The position numbers were made by a program, and so were the translations under genes. Below, in pieces: positions 46,461 through 56,043 of a stretch of DNA of 64,000 nt. Position 1 is the first letter of the stretch, and each line of letters starts with the position of its first letter. The DNA comes from Ilyomonas sp965247435 (GTDB lineage: Bacteria > Bacteroidota > Bacteroidia > Chitinophagales > Chitinophagaceae): assembly GCA_965247435.1 (NCBI GenBank), contig OZ252019.1, positions 2,728,001 through 2,792,000 of the forward strand. The letters are read 5' to 3'. The notes under the pieces were generated by a model. It did no database searches, had not been told where the DNA came from, and worked only from the letters and a program-made list of their open reading frames with translations.

Positions 46461-47765
46461 ATGACACAGCGGCGCTCCGTAGCATTTCATACCCTGGGAT
46501 GCAAACTTAATTATGCAGAGACTTCTACCCTTTCACGTATGCTGGAACAGGATGGCTTTGAAAAAAAGGCATTCGACGATACAGCCGATATCTATGTAAT
46601 CAATACCTGCTCCGTTACCGACAATGCCGATAAAGAATGCCGGCAACTGGTGCGTCGTATCCAGCGGCGCGCGCCCGAAAGCTTAGTGGTAATCACCGGC
46701 TGTTACGCACAACTAAAGCCGCAGGAAATTGCAGGGATACAAGGTGTTGACCTCGTATTGGGCGCTGCAGAAAAGTTCAATATCAGCCATCATTTAAAAG
46801 AACTTACCAAAGGCGATTCCGCAAAAATTTCGAGCTGTGATATTGAGGAAATTGCCGGTTTCAATAGTTCTTTTTCCATTACCGACCGTACAAGAACTTT
46901 TTTAAAAGTACAGGATGGCTGCGATTATAACTGTTCGTTCTGCACCATTCCGATGGCCCGTGGCAAAAGTCGCAGCGACAGCATTGACAACGTGGTAGCC
47001 AATGCACAAACCCTTGCCCTTTCCGGCGTTAAAGAAATCGTGCTTACCGGCGTTAACCTGGGCGACTTTGGCCTTACTGCTTCTCTTGCTGCAAACGGAG
47101 AGGGTGATTGGAAAAAAGTTACGCGGAAGGAAAATTTTTTTCAGTTAATACAGCAACTGGATACCGTGGAAGGTATCGAGCGGTTTCGTATTTCTTCTAT
47201 AGAGCCAAACCTGCTTACCGGTGAGATTATTGAATTTGTGGCAGGAAGTAAAAAATTTATGCCGCATTTCCATATACCATTGCAAAGCGGAAGCAACAAC
47301 TTATTAGCCGCCATGCGCCGCAGGTACCGGCGCGAATTGTATGCAGAGAAAGTACACTTCATTAAAACCCTGATGCCGCATTGCGCGATCGGGGTGGATG
47401 TGATTGCGGGCTTCCCGGGCGAAACAGACGAACACTTTAAAGAGACTTTCGATTTTTTGCACAGCCTCGATGTAAGCTACCTGCATGTGTTTACTTATTC
47501 GGAACGGGATAATACCAAAGCGCTGGAAATTGGGCCTTCAATTGCGATACCTGTACGCCACGAGCGCAATAAAATACTACGGAATCTTTCTTATAAAAAA
47601 ATGCAATATTTTACAACTCAGCATGTGGGGGAATTTCGCAAAGTATTATTTGAAGACCACAATAAAGCCGGTATGATGGAAGGCTATACCGATAATTATA
47701 TCCGTATTGCAGCGCCTTATAAGCAGGAATGGACTAACCAGCTTAAAGATTGGAGAATCAGTTAA
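46461..47765 (+). CDS. mtaB: tRNA t6A37 methylthiotransferase MtaB
   Basis: The 434-residue radical-SAM enzyme converts t6A37 to ms2t6A in tRNAs decoding ANN codons. The UPF0004 domain (residues 6-130) has three cluster Cys: HTLGCKLNYAE, NTCSVTDNAD and TGCYAQ. The radical SAM domain has CDYNCSFC after VQDG, then SGVKEIVLTGVNLGDFG, HIPLQSGSNNLLAAMRRRY and GFPGETDEHF, and a C-terminal TRAM-like region. GCKLN and the lack of the MiaB-specific insert favour MtaB over MiaB. The muconolactone-isomerase-like gene follows after 24 bases. Confidence 0.95.
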   Translation: MTQRRSVAFHTLGCKLNYAETSTLSRMLEQDGFEKKAFDDTADIYVINTCSVTDNADKECRQLVRRIQRRAPESLVVITGCYAQLKPQEIAGIQGVDLVLGAAEKFNISHHLKELTKGDSAKISSCDIEEIAGFNSSFSITDRTRTFLKVQDGCDYNCSFCTIPMARGKSRSDSIDNVVANAQTLALSGVKEIVLTGVNLGDFGLTASLAANGEGDWKKVTRKENFFQLIQQLDTVEGIERFRISSIEPNLLTGEIIEFVAGSKKFMPHFHIPLQSGSNNLLAAMRRRYRRELYAEKVHFIKTLMPHCAIGVDVIAGFPGETDEHFKETFDFLHSLDVSYLHVFTYSERDNTKALEIGPSIAIPVRHERNKILRNLSYKKMQYFTTQHVGEFRKVLFEDHNKAGMMEGYTDNYIRIAAPYKQEWTNQLKDWRIS

Positions 47766-47789
47766 CGGCATACTACCAAAACCAACGTT

Positions 47790-48080
47790 ATGAAGAAATT
47801 CCAGGCCATTGTTGCCTTTATTATCACAGAAGAATTTATGGAGCTGGTGCCTCCGCACCGCACTTATATTGGTTATCTCATCAATAAAAATATAGTAGAT
47901 TGCTATCTTGTAAGTATGGAATCTCAGACTATCTGGATTACTTTCAATGCCGCATCAAAAGAAGAAGTAGAAAAACACCTTCGCAAATCGCCGCTGTATC
48001 AATTCTGGAGTTATACCATTGAGGAATTGTTTCTTTACGATGGTCAGTTATACCGCCTGCCTACGGTTCAGCTTAATTAA
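47790..48080 (+). CDS. Muconolactone delta-isomerase-like dimeric barrel protein
   Basis: The 96-residue product fits the small alpha+beta barrel family of muconolactone isomerases: a first strand MKKFQAIVAFI, ELVPPHRTYIGYLINKNIVD, SMESQTIWITFNAASKEEVEKHL and the final FWSYTIEELFLYDG. No catabolic genes are nearby, so an aromatic-degradation role is not implied. It is 24 bases after mtaB and probably co-transcribed. Confidence 0.75.
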   Translation: MKKFQAIVAFIITEEFMELVPPHRTYIGYLINKNIVDCYLVSMESQTIWITFNAASKEEVEKHLRKSPLYQFWSYTIEELFLYDGQLYRLPTVQLN

Positions 48081-48220
48081 CCAAAATTACAGGCTACCCG
48101 TTTATCAGCTACCTGTTACTATATATTCTTCTTTACAGGCTACCGGCAAAAATTTCGGTTTACATACCTGTTTCAGCTTTTACAATTACAGAATCTCCGG
48201 CTTCTGCCTATTGTCGTGTT

Positions 48221-48628
48221 TTATCTTATTCTATCCAGGCTCTTTATAAGCTTTATATCACTGTAGATACCACGTATTGCCATTAGTATAAATACAGGAA
48301 TCAGAAAAGTGAATACAGCGAAAAGAGAAATACCGCTTACGGAAACATCCCTGTAATAGAAATACAAATAGGTAACAATGCCGCTTAATATCAGCGCCAA
48401 AAAAGACAGGCGCAGTTGCAGCTTACGGTTTTTATACATAAACACGAGGAATAAACATAAGGCGCCGAGTATAGAGGTTAAAATGGTTAAAACAATGCTC
48501 GACTGGGCTGTAAATTCGTTGGTATGGCCGGGCATGGCAACGCTGAGGTTATAAAATGGAAACTTGAAAGTAAGAAATGCGCAGGCAGACGCCAGTAAAA
48601 GCCAGAGTGTTTGTAAACGCTGTACCAT
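48221..48628 (-). CDS. DUF4293 membrane protein
   Basis: The 135-residue protein has four predicted transmembrane helices and starts MVQRLQTLWLLLASACAFLTFKFPFY, the standard DUF4293 start found in Bacteroidota. The family has no known function. It is convergent with the muconolactone-like gene. Confidence 0.88.
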   Translation of the reverse strand: MVQRLQTLWLLLASACAFLTFKFPFYNLSVAMPGHTNEFTAQSSIVLTILTSILGALCLFLVFMYKNRKLQLRLSFLALILSGIVTYLYFYYRDVSVSGISLFAVFTFLIPVFILMAIRGIYSDIKLIKSLDRIR

Positions 48629-48769
48629 AAAATAAAAATTAGTTAGCCATTAGGAGTGCAAAGTACCAAAAAAGCAACAATGCTGCCAGTAGCTGGTTTT
48701 GCGCATGTACTGTATTGCAGCGAGTTTGGCACGGTATTGAAAATATTATAAGTAGTAAAAGCGATATAT

Positions 48770-49177
48770 ATGAGCTATAGAAATTTACTCTTTGCCTTTG
48801 TATTATCAGTGATAATACCGGCAGCAATAAACAAAGTAAACGCGCAGCAGGATACAACTGTACCGCAAAACAATACTGTAATGAACAACTATACTTATAC
48901 GCCTGAATTGTATCAGCGTGGCAGCAGCAGTGCAGGCATGCGGCTTTTTCCAAATCCGGCGCGCAGTACCGCAACTATTTATATCAACAGTATTAAAGAA
49001 AGAGACAATGGGGAAGTTGTAATTTATAATACAAGCGGTACGGCTGTATATAAAAACACAATACAAACAGGTAACAACAACATTAATGTGAGCAATCTTT
49101 CCAATGGCATGTATGTGGTAAAAGTCTTTACAAAGGACCGCTTTGTATATACCAAAGAATTAGTTGTTTCAAAATAG
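48770..49177 (+). CDS. Minimal secreted protein consisting of a T9SS sorting domain
   Basis: The 135-residue product has a signal peptide (about 1-26, MSYRNLLFAFVLSVIIPAAI) and a 30-residue Asn/Thr/Tyr-rich linker. The rest is almost only a T9SS type A sorting domain: RLFPNPARSTATIYI, EVVIYNTSGTAVYK, INVSNLSNGMYVVKVFT and the terminal KELVVSK. No passenger domain is present. It may be a surface-anchored stub, a regulator of the secretion machinery, or a remnant. It is flanked by DUF4293 (divergent) and ffh and followed by a perfect terminator. Confidence 0.82.
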   Translation: MSYRNLLFAFVLSVIIPAAINKVNAQQDTTVPQNNTVMNNYTYTPELYQRGSSSAGMRLFPNPARSTATIYINSIKERDNGEVVIYNTSGTAVYKNTIQTGNNNINVSNLSNGMYVVKVFTKDRFVYTKELVVSK

Positions 49178-49196
49178 CCGAAGTGAAATTATGGTT

Positions 49197-49231
49197 AATA
49201 AAAAGTGAACGCTGCGCGTTCACTTTTTATT
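49197..49231 (+). terminator. Strong terminator after the sorting-domain gene
   Basis: A perfect 16-bp inverted repeat, arms 49197-49212 and 49216-49231 (core AAAAAGTGAACGC / GCGTTCACTTTTT). Confidence 0.9.
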
Positions 49232-49264
49232 TTGTACAAGGTAGTTAACGGGTAATTGATAGCA

Positions 49265-49295
49265 TTTGCAATACTGCATTTTGATAGTAACTTCG
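49265..49295 (+). promoter_or_regulatory. Candidate ffh promoter
   Basis: TTG at 49265-49267 is followed, after 20 bases, by TAACTTCG at 49288-49295. This is close to the Bacteroidota TTG-N19/20-TAnnTTTG consensus, with one mismatch in the -7 box. The leader to the ATG would be about 55 bases. Confidence 0.45.
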
Positions 49296-49354
49296 CAGCC
49301 CCTATGTAAAGACGGGGATGCTATCAATAAAATAATAATCGTAAATAAAGATTC

Positions 49355-50680
49355 ATGTTTAATAGTTTATCCGAGCGACTGGAAGGCGCATTTAAAAACT
49401 TAAAAGGAGAAGGAAAAATCTCTGACCTCAATATTGCGAATACCGTAAAAGATATTCGCCGGGCCCTCATAGATGCCGATGTAAACTACAAGATTGCAAA
49501 AGAGTTTACGGATCGTGTAAAAGACAAGGCATTAGGCGAAAAAGTGCTGAATGCTATAAGTCCGGGCCAGCTAATGGTAAAGATCGTGCGCGATGAACTG
49601 ACGGAACTGATGGGCGGCACCGAAGCAAGTTTTAACATGACGGGTAATCCGGCTGTAATATTAATTGCCGGTTTGCAGGGGAGTGGTAAAACAACCTTCA
49701 GTGGCAAACTTGCTAATTATCTTAAAACAAAGAAAGGTAAATCGCCCTTGCTTGTAGCCGCAGATATTTACCGCCCTGCAGCAATTGATCAGTTAACGGT
49801 ATTAGCGGGACAAATAGGTGTGGAAATATATGCCGAACGTGATAATAAGGATGCTGTTGCGATTGCCCAAAATGCCATCAGCGAAGCGAAAGCTAAAGGT
49901 AAGAACGTTGTAATAATAGATACGGCAGGCCGCCTGGCTATTGACGAAGCCATGATGAAGGAAGTAACGGATATTAAAAATGCCGTAAACCCAACAGAAA
50001 TCCTCTTCATAGTAGATAGCATGACCGGCCAGGACGCGGTAAATACAGCGAAGGCATTTAACGACAAGCTGGATTTTAGCGGTGTTGTACTTACCAAACT
50101 GGATGGCGATACGCGCGGCGGGGCTGCCTTATCTATCAAATACACGGTAAACAAACCCATTAAATTTGTGAGCAGTGGCGAGAAGATGGAAACGCTGGAT
50201 GTATTTTATCCCGACCGTATGTCGCAGCGAATTTTAGGCATGGGTGATATTGTATCACTGGTAGAAAAAGCACAGGAACAATTTGATGAAGAACAGGCGA
50301 AAAAACTGGAGAAAAAAATACGGAGAAACCAGTTCGACTTTCAGGATTTCCTGGACCAATTGCAGCAGATAAAGAAAATGGGTAACCTCAAAGACCTGAT
50401 GGCAATGATACCGGGCGTAGGCAAAGCCATAAAGGATATAGATATAAGTGACGATGCTTTTAAGGGCGTAGAAGCAATTATACACTCCATGACGCCCCAG
50501 GAACGGGCAAGCCCCGACTTAATAGATCAAAAGCGCAAGATGCGGATAGCAAAAGGCAGCGGTAAGCAGATAAGCGATGTAAATGCTTTTATGAAACAAT
50601 TTGACCAGATGCGTGGCATGATGAAGATGATGAACAATATGCCGGCCGGCATGGGCAGGATGCCTGGTTTTAAACGTTAA
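49355..50680 (+). CDS. ffh: Signal recognition particle protein Ffh
   Basis: The 441-residue GTPase binds 4.5S RNA and targets nascent membrane proteins to FtsY. An N domain (residues 1-85) precedes the G domain with P-loop GLQGSGKTTFSGKLA, DTAGRLAIDE, TKLDGDTRGG and GSGE-like SSGEKMETLDVF. The Met-rich M domain (about 330-441) includes DFQDFLDQLQQIKKMG, MIPGVGKAIKDI, RKMRIAKGSGKQISDVN and the terminal MMKMMNNMPAGMG. The length is normal. A strong shared terminator follows. Confidence 0.98.
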   Translation: MFNSLSERLEGAFKNLKGEGKISDLNIANTVKDIRRALIDADVNYKIAKEFTDRVKDKALGEKVLNAISPGQLMVKIVRDELTELMGGTEASFNMTGNPAVILIAGLQGSGKTTFSGKLANYLKTKKGKSPLLVAADIYRPAAIDQLTVLAGQIGVEIYAERDNKDAVAIAQNAISEAKAKGKNVVIIDTAGRLAIDEAMMKEVTDIKNAVNPTEILFIVDSMTGQDAVNTAKAFNDKLDFSGVVLTKLDGDTRGGAALSIKYTVNKPIKFVSSGEKMETLDVFYPDRMSQRILGMGDIVSLVEKAQEQFDEEQAKKLEKKIRRNQFDFQDFLDQLQQIKKMGNLKDLMAMIPGVGKAIKDIDISDDAFKGVEAIIHSMTPQERASPDLIDQKRKMRIAKGSGKQISDVNAFMKQFDQMRGMMKMMNNMPAGMGRMPGFKR

Positions 50681-50697
50681 GAGTAATAGATAAATAT

Positions 50698-50742
50698 AAC
50701 TAAGAAAAAAGGCGTGAGTAACTCACGCCTTTTTTCTTAGTT
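50698..50742. terminator. Bidirectional terminator shared by ffh and the 50737 gene
   Basis: Two 22-base perfectly complementary arms (50698-50719 and 50721-50742) are separated by one base. Both arms contain A6/T6 next to a GGCGTGAGT core. The right arm overlaps the stop codon of the minus-strand gene that begins at 50979. Confidence 0.92.
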
Positions 50743-50979
50743 ATTGCAAATGATAAATAGTTCATGTTCCGACTTCTCACCGCAAAATGCTTTAAGCAAC
50801 CGGTGTCGGCCCGTAATTTTTTTTCGTTCTACAATATCTAAAATCTCATTCGTAATAAGAAAAGCATTGAACGATTCGATATACGGAAAAAGCTTTTTCA
50901 TGTTTCGCTTTTCCATTTCTATCTCTGCATCGGTAAGCGTGCAATCTTTTGGCGCAAGCAATATTAATTCCCTTTCCAT
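50737..50979 (-). CDS. Small hypothetical protein
   Basis: The 80-residue product starts MERELILLAPKDCTLTDAEIEM, is soluble and charged, and has no signal peptide or recognised domain. It has its own upstream region facing the FUSC gene, and its stop codon is built into the shared terminator with ffh. Real coding is supported by balanced composition and the terminator fit, but no family was recognised. Confidence 0.6.
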   Translation of the reverse strand: MERELILLAPKDCTLTDAEIEMEKRNMKKLFPYIESFNAFLITNEILDIVERKKITGRHRLLKAFCGEKSEHELFIICNN

Positions 50980-51129
50980 CTCCGCTGATTTATTATTATT
51001 GGATTACTAATTTGATACCAAATATATACGCTTACAAAACGTGTTCGCAAAATGTTTATTATTTTAATTTTATATTAAGTTAAGCGACTTTTGTTAAGAT
51101 TAACAAAGGCAAAAAATTTTGTTCTTACA

Positions 51130-53355
51130 ATGGACGCAACGCTTCAAATTAAAAAATTCTTAAGCAGTCAATATTTATATACCGGTATTCGTATGACCGC
51201 AGGCGCCCTGATACCTGCTTTTATTTTATACCATACCAATACATTAACGGCAATGATGGCCTTACCACTCGGCGCTATGTTTACCGGCCTTACCGATAGT
51301 CCGGGGCCGGTTCATCACCGTGTAAACAGTATTGTAGCGGGCATGGGGTTCAATTTTTTAATAATATTGATAGCCGGCAGTTTACACAACAATCCTTACT
51401 TCGTATTACCAGCTATCATTTTTTTTGGTTTTTTCCTTTCTCTGATCGCTGTTTATGGTAACAGGGTAAGTTCGATTGGTCTTGTTGGCCTTATTGTTTT
51501 TCTGTTTAATATAGACGGCCACCTTGCTATGCATACAAGCGTACTTAACGAGGCGCTCCTCTTTACAGCAGGTGGTATATGGTATCTTTTGTTAAGCCTG
51601 CTGTTGCACACATTGCGGCCTTACAAACTGATCCAGCAAATACTTGGTAAAAGCATTATGGAAACAGCTAATTACCTGCAGGTAAAAGCATCTTTTTACG
51701 CGCCTGATCCTGACTATGTAAACCTGCAGGACCAGCTAATGCAGTACCAGGTAATTATACGCCAGGATCAGGACGACCTGCGGGAAATACTCTTTAAAAC
51801 GCGGCGCATCGTTGCTGAATCTACGGTAAGAGGCCGTGTATTGATGTCTGTTTTTTTAGACAGTATAGACCTGATGGAACGTATAATGACATCGCAGTAT
51901 GATTATTCCATTTTACACCAGAAATTTGAAAAAACCGGCTTGCTTCATCTTATAGCAGTGCAGTTGAAGACATTAGCTGCAGAGCTGCAGCAAATTGGTA
52001 TAGCACTGCAGTGCGGCAAGGCCTCGGAAAGCGGTACCGACCTGGACGAGCTACAACGCAAAACACTGGATAGTTTTATCACCATACGCAAAGCGAATAT
52101 CAATGCCACTACCATTGAGGATTATATTGCGCTGCGGCAAATTATTTACAGCCTGCAGGATATTACCGAGCGTGTTAAACGACTGCACTTAAGCACCAGC
52201 TACGATAAGAAGATAAGTAAAGAATATAAAAACGAAGTAGCGCTGGAAAAATTTGCGCCGCATCACGAAATTGACCCTACCATACTGATTAATAATCTTA
52301 CCCTCCGGTCTTCTAATTTTCGTCATGCAGCACGCCTTACGGCAGCCCTGCTGGCCGGCTATCTTATCTCTTTGTTTTTTCCGGTCGGGCACAGCTACTG
52401 GATTTTACTTACCATCGCTGTTATTATCAAACCGGCTTACAGTATTACCCGCCGGCGAAACATAGAGCGCGTATCCGGCACTATCGCCGGTGCGGCGGCA
52501 GGATTTCTTATTATTTATTTGATAAAAGACAGCACTGCCTTGTTTATCATCATCATTATAGCAATGATACTTTCTTACAGTTTATTAAAAATAAATTACT
52601 TCTTCAGCAGCGCATTCATCACTTTGTACGTATTGGTTAGCCTGAGCTTTTTAAGTCCGGCAGGTTTTGCACAGGCACTCAGCGACCGTATAACAGACAC
52701 TGTTATCGGCTCGGCTATCGCTTATTTTGTTGCCGCATTCATACTGCCGGTATGGGAGCATGAGCAGATTGACAAAGCCATCGGTGAAGCGCTGGAAGCC
52801 AATAGAAAATATTTCCAGATCGTTGCCGGTTTGTTTACCGGCCAGCCTGCAGATACTACTTTGTTTAAATTGTATCGTAAAGATGCATTTGTAGCGCTCG
52901 CCAATTTATCAGACATTTTTCAGCGGATGCTTTCCGAACCAAAAAACAAACAGGTAAAGATGGAGCAATATCACCAGTTTGTAGCCACCAATCATACCCT
53001 TACTTCTTATATAGCCTCCCTATCCTATTATGCACAGCGAAATGCTGCCAGGTATGCTTCGGAAGAATATACACCACTCATACACCAGATAAATAAACAG
53101 TTTAAGGTGGCCGTTGATATACTGGAACATCAGCAAACAGTAAAGGCCTCGGAAATAAAGCCGGCGATACCGGCAAGTAAAAAGGTACAGTCTTTACTGG
53201 CGCAACGCCGGCAGGAAATAAGTGATGGTAACACCGAAACAGATACTGCTGTCAGACGAACATTAGCCGATTTAAAAAGCATATACAATCAGTTTGAGAT
53301 GATTAGCATCGGAACGGCAGATGAAGTGCGGATCTTAGAAAAACTGGCAGAGTGA
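51130..53355 (+). CDS. FUSC-family membrane protein (YccS/YhfK-like)
   Basis: The 741-residue protein (ATG at 51130, MDATLQIKKFLSSQYLYTG) has two blocks of about six transmembrane helices (residues 20-185 and 400-545), each followed by a helical cytosolic domain. The repeated motifs RMTAGALIPAFILYH / LTDSPGPVHHRVNSI and ARLTAALLAGYLISLFFPVG / RRRNIERVSGTIAGAAAG are the FUSC and FUSC-like halves. Related proteins (YccS, AaeB-like) export aromatic acids or act in envelope homeostasis; the substrate is unknown. Start at 51091 would add an unlikely 13 residues. Confidence 0.92.
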   Translation: MDATLQIKKFLSSQYLYTGIRMTAGALIPAFILYHTNTLTAMMALPLGAMFTGLTDSPGPVHHRVNSIVAGMGFNFLIILIAGSLHNNPYFVLPAIIFFGFFLSLIAVYGNRVSSIGLVGLIVFLFNIDGHLAMHTSVLNEALLFTAGGIWYLLLSLLLHTLRPYKLIQQILGKSIMETANYLQVKASFYAPDPDYVNLQDQLMQYQVIIRQDQDDLREILFKTRRIVAESTVRGRVLMSVFLDSIDLMERIMTSQYDYSILHQKFEKTGLLHLIAVQLKTLAAELQQIGIALQCGKASESGTDLDELQRKTLDSFITIRKANINATTIEDYIALRQIIYSLQDITERVKRLHLSTSYDKKISKEYKNEVALEKFAPHHEIDPTILINNLTLRSSNFRHAARLTAALLAGYLISLFFPVGHSYWILLTIAVIIKPAYSITRRRNIERVSGTIAGAAAGFLIIYLIKDSTALFIIIIIAMILSYSLLKINYFFSSAFITLYVLVSLSFLSPAGFAQALSDRITDTVIGSAIAYFVAAFILPVWEHEQIDKAIGEALEANRKYFQIVAGLFTGQPADTTLFKLYRKDAFVALANLSDIFQRMLSEPKNKQVKMEQYHQFVATNHTLTSYIASLSYYAQRNAARYASEEYTPLIHQINKQFKVAVDILEHQQTVKASEIKPAIPASKKVQSLLAQRRQEISDGNTETDTAVRRTLADLKSIYNQFEMISIGTADEVRILEKLAE

Positions 53356-53365
53356 GGTATAGATT

Positions 53366-55273
53366 TTATAATCCGATTACTACAAATTCTGTTCGCCTGT
53401 TCTTCGCTTTCCCTTCTTCGGTACCATTATCCGCAACCGGCTTAGATTCGCCAAAACCCCTATACAGCAGGCGTTTGGTATCAACACCTTTATTTACCAG
53501 ATAATCAACCACTGCTTTAGCGCGGCTTGCCGACAGCGCAAGGTTGGCAGCGGGCATACCGGTGTTATCAGTATGGCCGTTTACCTGTACCTTCAAAGTT
53601 GCATTATCGGTCAATAGCTGGAGCAGCTTGTTAAGTTCTATCAGGCTCACCGGCGCCAGCTTATAAGAGTTGGTTTCAAACTGTATATTTTTAAAGGTAA
53701 CCGATGCATTCATTTGTAAAGGCTGCAATACAATATCTTTTTCATAGGTGCTATCAGGCAGCTTTTTACTTAACGCAAAAATGTCGCTATAAAATAAGTA
53801 GCCTTTGCGGTTAACAGTAAATGTATAATCTTTACCTACCGGCAGCGTAATAAAATAAAAGCCGGTTTCATCGGTCTGCAATTTTGTAATTACCTGTTCA
53901 TTGCTATCGTCGGAAAGTTCTACAGAGCAGGGAAGGCCTTTGCCACTGGCAGCATCGGTTATATACCCTTTTACATACATTGTTTTTGCAGGCTGCACCT
54001 CTTTTGCAAGCTCAAACCTGTACAGATCTAAGCCGCCTCTGGTATCGGCGCGGTCGCTGGCGTAGTAAGCAGTTATGCCATCGCTGGCTACAAAGAGGCT
54101 GCCTTCATTTTCTATAGTGTTTACCGGATAGCCTAAATTTTCAGGAGTGCCCCAGCCATTTCCCTTTTTGCGCAATACATAAATATCGGAGCCGCCATAA
54201 CCGGGCAGGCCATTGGAGGTAAAAAATAAAGTTTGGTTATCTGCATGGATACACGGCGCCTGTTCATCGCCGGCAGTATTAACAGCAGCGCCCATATTCT
54301 GCGCAGCGCCCCATTTACCGTTGGGCTGGCGATAGCTTACATACAGGTCGGCACCGCCAAAACCGCCTGGCCGGTTGCTGCTAAAATAAAGCGCATTCTT
54401 ATCGGGGCTTAAACTGGGCGAGGTTTCCCAGTATTCGGTATTGATATTACTGCCAAGATTAAAAGATTCGCTCCAGCCTTTGGGCGTATTGTAAGACATG
54501 TAAATATCAAAATCACCAAAGCCTTTACCGGCAAAATTACCGGCAAATAAAAGCCACTGACCGTCCTGCGAAATGTTGATCGCACCTTTAGAAGGCTCGA
54601 TGTTAATGTCCCTGTTAATCACTGCAGAAGCAGTATAACCAGCACCGGTTTTGGTGCTCTCCACAAAATCCTCCCGGATGCCTTCGCCGCGGCGGGTAAA
54701 TACAAAAGTGCTGTCGTCTATAGTAAAGGAAGGGTAATATTCCGAAGCTTTGGAGTTGATGCTGTCTCCCAAGTTCTGCGGAGCAAATACATAACCTGTT
54801 CGCGGGTGCCTGCCTGCATAATCAATTGCAAACTGGTAACATTGTTTCCGGTATTCGCCGCTTTTAATACTTTTATCGCTTAGTTTTTTGATGAGCAGAA
54901 AACTGTCTGCTGCCTGCAGCGCTGCAGAAAAATTACCCATTGCGGCAAGGTTGATAGAACAGGGCAGCAGGTAATACTGTGCATAAGCACTGTCAAGACT
55001 TTGCGCTTTGCGGTAGTTGGCAACCGCTTTTGCATATTGTTTCATTTCGCCATATACACCGGCCAGTGATAAATAGGCATCTGTAAAAGCAGGATTGTAT
55101 TCAATTGCTTTACCCAACAAAGGCACAGCATCGCGCACTAAACCATCCCGCAACTGCAGCATGGCCGCATCATACGTTTCCTGCGCTTTTTTTAATTGCT
55201 TATCATTTATTTTTTGAGCCTGCGACTGCAGACAGAACAAACCTAAAAGGAAAGCTGCCCATACTTTAAACAT
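53366..55273 (-). CDS. porE: PorE-like T9SS protein: TPR, PD40 propeller, CRD and OmpA domain
   Basis: The 635-residue product starts with a signal peptide (MFKVWAAFLLGLFCLQSQAQ). Domain order is TPR repeats (about 25-130: YDAAMLQLRDGLVRDAVPLL, AYLSLAGVYGEMKQYAKAVA), a WD40-like PD40 propeller (about 170-390: SPDKNALYFSSNRPGGFGGAD, FFTSNGLPGYGGSDIYVL, ASDRADTRGGLDLY), a carboxypeptidase-regulatory-like beta domain (about 405-490: YVKGYITDAASGKGLPCSVE) and a C-terminal OmpA domain (about 515-635: VQVNGHTDNTGMPAANLALS, RLLYRGFGESKPVADN). This order matches PorE, which anchors the T9SS to peptidoglycan, but other OmpA/TPR/PD40 proteins share it. A TTG at 55291 was rejected as start. No other por genes are adjacent. 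Confidence 0.85.
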   Translation of the reverse strand: MFKVWAAFLLGLFCLQSQAQKINDKQLKKAQETYDAAMLQLRDGLVRDAVPLLGKAIEYNPAFTDAYLSLAGVYGEMKQYAKAVANYRKAQSLDSAYAQYYLLPCSINLAAMGNFSAALQAADSFLLIKKLSDKSIKSGEYRKQCYQFAIDYAGRHPRTGYVFAPQNLGDSINSKASEYYPSFTIDDSTFVFTRRGEGIREDFVESTKTGAGYTASAVINRDINIEPSKGAINISQDGQWLLFAGNFAGKGFGDFDIYMSYNTPKGWSESFNLGSNINTEYWETSPSLSPDKNALYFSSNRPGGFGGADLYVSYRQPNGKWGAAQNMGAAVNTAGDEQAPCIHADNQTLFFTSNGLPGYGGSDIYVLRKKGNGWGTPENLGYPVNTIENEGSLFVASDGITAYYASDRADTRGGLDLYRFELAKEVQPAKTMYVKGYITDAASGKGLPCSVELSDDSNEQVITKLQTDETGFYFITLPVGKDYTFTVNRKGYLFYSDIFALSKKLPDSTYEKDIVLQPLQMNASVTFKNIQFETNSYKLAPVSLIELNKLLQLLTDNATLKVQVNGHTDNTGMPAANLALSASRAKAVVDYLVNKGVDTKRLLYRGFGESKPVADNGTEEGKAKNRRTEFVVIGL

Positions 55274-55428
55274 GGCTGTAAAATGCGGCAAAACATTGAT
55301 AGCGTTGTGTTAAAAGGATACCGCCCTATTGCAAAAAAACTGTATCGGTGCAGGCAGTATTTACACATCTGCAGATACAGTTTTACTGGTATATAGTAAG
55401 GGTAAGAATATTACATTTTGTAAAGCAG

Positions 55429-55998
55429 CTATATTACAGCCGGCCTGCGCATCACTCTTTTTAAAACTATCGGTTTTACATCATCCGCTTTGGCCCGCTT
55501 TACAATCCTGTTCTCCTCTTGTAAATTTATTGTTCTTACAATGGCTTTCTCACCATTGGTAAAAAAAACAATTCTTTTTACGCTAAGCACTTTGGGCACC
55601 GTTGCCAGTGCTGCAACCGGCGCGGCCTGTTTTAATTTTTCTTCTCCCGATAAGGCGGTGCAATACACGTTAAGGCCTTTGCCGGCTACTTCTGCTTTAT
55701 CAAAACGAATGTGCATCGTGCTGTTAGATGGTCTGGTAATGCACGCTACCACGGCCTGACCTTTAAAACCCGGATAATTAATATTTATAGCGCCGGATGC
55801 CGTAATGCCAAAAGTATTGTCAAAATCTACCTGGTTGGTAATAACAAGGTAATTGAATGCATAAGGCAGGTCAGCATTTTCTTTAACTGCATAATGATCG
55901 AGATTCACAAGACCGATTGCCGCAGCACTTACATGCTTGTTGGTGTTGCAAGATACCGCAAGCAGTAAGATGGATAAACAGGTAATTAGCTTTTTCAT
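55429..55998 (-). CDS. Hypothetical lipoprotein
   Basis: The 189-residue product has a lipoprotein signal (MKKLITCLSILLLAVSC). The mature part is beta-rich with a central IVFFTNGEKAIVR-like strand and a strongly basic C-terminal tail (ENRIVKRAKADDVKPIVLKR). No family recognised. It is 45 bases downstream of the 56475 gene in the same direction, so the two are probably co-transcribed. Confidence 0.72.
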   Translation of the reverse strand: MKKLITCLSILLLAVSCNTNKHVSAAAIGLVNLDHYAVKENADLPYAFNYLVITNQVDFDNTFGITASGAININYPGFKGQAVVACITRPSNSTMHIRFDKAEVAGKGLNVYCTALSGEEKLKQAAPVAALATVPKVLSVKRIVFFTNGEKAIVRTINLQEENRIVKRAKADDVKPIVLKRVMRRPAVI

Positions 55999-56043
55999 TG
56001 TTAACGATTGAGTAGTAAGAATTGGGTTTTTGTTTGTATAGTT

